Shown piece after piece: positions 5,614 through 5,647 of a stretch of 5,647 nt of DNA. The notes beneath the pieces were generated by a model that saw only the letters and a program-made list of their open reading frames with translations, was not told the DNA's origin and searched no databases. Both the position numbers and the translations under genes were made by a program. This DNA is from Methanosarcinales archaeon (GTDB lineage Archaea; Halobacteriota; Methanosarcinia; Methanosarcinales; Methanocomedenaceae). Positions within the stretch are counted from its first letter, which is position 1; every line of letters begins with the position of its first letter. Where the stretch lies: NCBI GenBank assembly GCA_030638625.1, contig DAOWEE010000021.1:1-5647 (forward strand), given 5' to 3'.

Positions 5614-5647
5614 ATGGTATCTGGTTTTGTAATCAATGTCAGGGAAA
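5614..5647 (+). CDS. Start of a further gene, product not identifiable (3' end outside window)
   Basis: Downstream of the TusA-family gene an open frame starts with ATG at 5614 and reads MVSGFVINVRE before the window ends. GGTG lies 6 bases upstream, the same arrangement as before porB and the TusA gene, which favours this start. A competing ATG at 5601 in another frame reads MGVGYGIWFCNQCQG, with a CxxC pair, but has no ribosome-binding sequence. Eleven residues are too few to name a family. A same-strand gene continuing an operon with the sulfur carrier is likely but not shown. Confidence 0.3.
   Translation, partial: MVSGFVINVRE

Noticed and set aside
1..5647. CRISPR array, tRNA or rRNA genes, toxin-antitoxin pair or a new defence system
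   Set aside because: No regularly spaced repeats, cloverleaf-like sequence, rRNA-like stretch or defence-type gene pair was found on either strand.

Overview
The window reads as a piece of an archaeal chromosome from a methanogen or a related methane-oxidising lineage, most likely Methanosarcinales-like. The evidence is a methanogenesis marker 8 protein, a beta-ribofuranosylaminobenzene 5'-phosphate synthase (tetrahydromethanopterin/sarcinapterin biosynthesis), an archaeal-type multi-subunit pyruvate:ferredoxin oxidoreductase, and TATA-box-like promoter sequence. The exact genus cannot be fixed from this window.

Layout. At the left edge are the end of porA and all of porB, overlapping by ATGA on the + strand. 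They form the tail of a pyruvate:ferredoxin oxidoreductase operon. A 151-base AT-rich convergent gap follows. On the - strand, in transcription order, come a zinc/cadmium-type cation diffusion facilitator (2311-3216) and then mmp8 (1405-2274), 36 bases apart and probably co-transcribed. A 75-base divergent intergenic region (3217-3291) holds a near-palindromic TATA box and nested short dyads. From it mptG (3292-4245, +) is transcribed, probably without a leader. Convergent to mptG is an AT-rich predicted lipoprotein gene of unknown function (4265-5044, -). Immediately upstream of the lipoprotein gene, on the + strand, is a broken second copy of the 3' part of mptG (5077-5348). A small TusA-family sulfur-carrier gene follows it (5378-5596, +), and a further + strand gene probably begins at the right edge.

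How the genes work together. PorAB links acetyl-CoA and pyruvate in central carbon metabolism. MptG makes the first committed intermediate of the pterin C1 carrier, and Mmp8 is a conserved methanogen protein without a settled function. The cation transporter, lipoprotein and TusA protein have no evident shared pathway with these. The most informative structure is the pair of mptG copies flanking the lipoprotein gene. The second copy lacks its 5' half, carries a 162-base internal deletion that maps exactly onto a pair of short direct repeats still present in the intact gene, and has a one-base frameshift. I see a small local history of duplication, decay and probable gene acquisition. I do not see a new defence, mobile or biosynthetic system.
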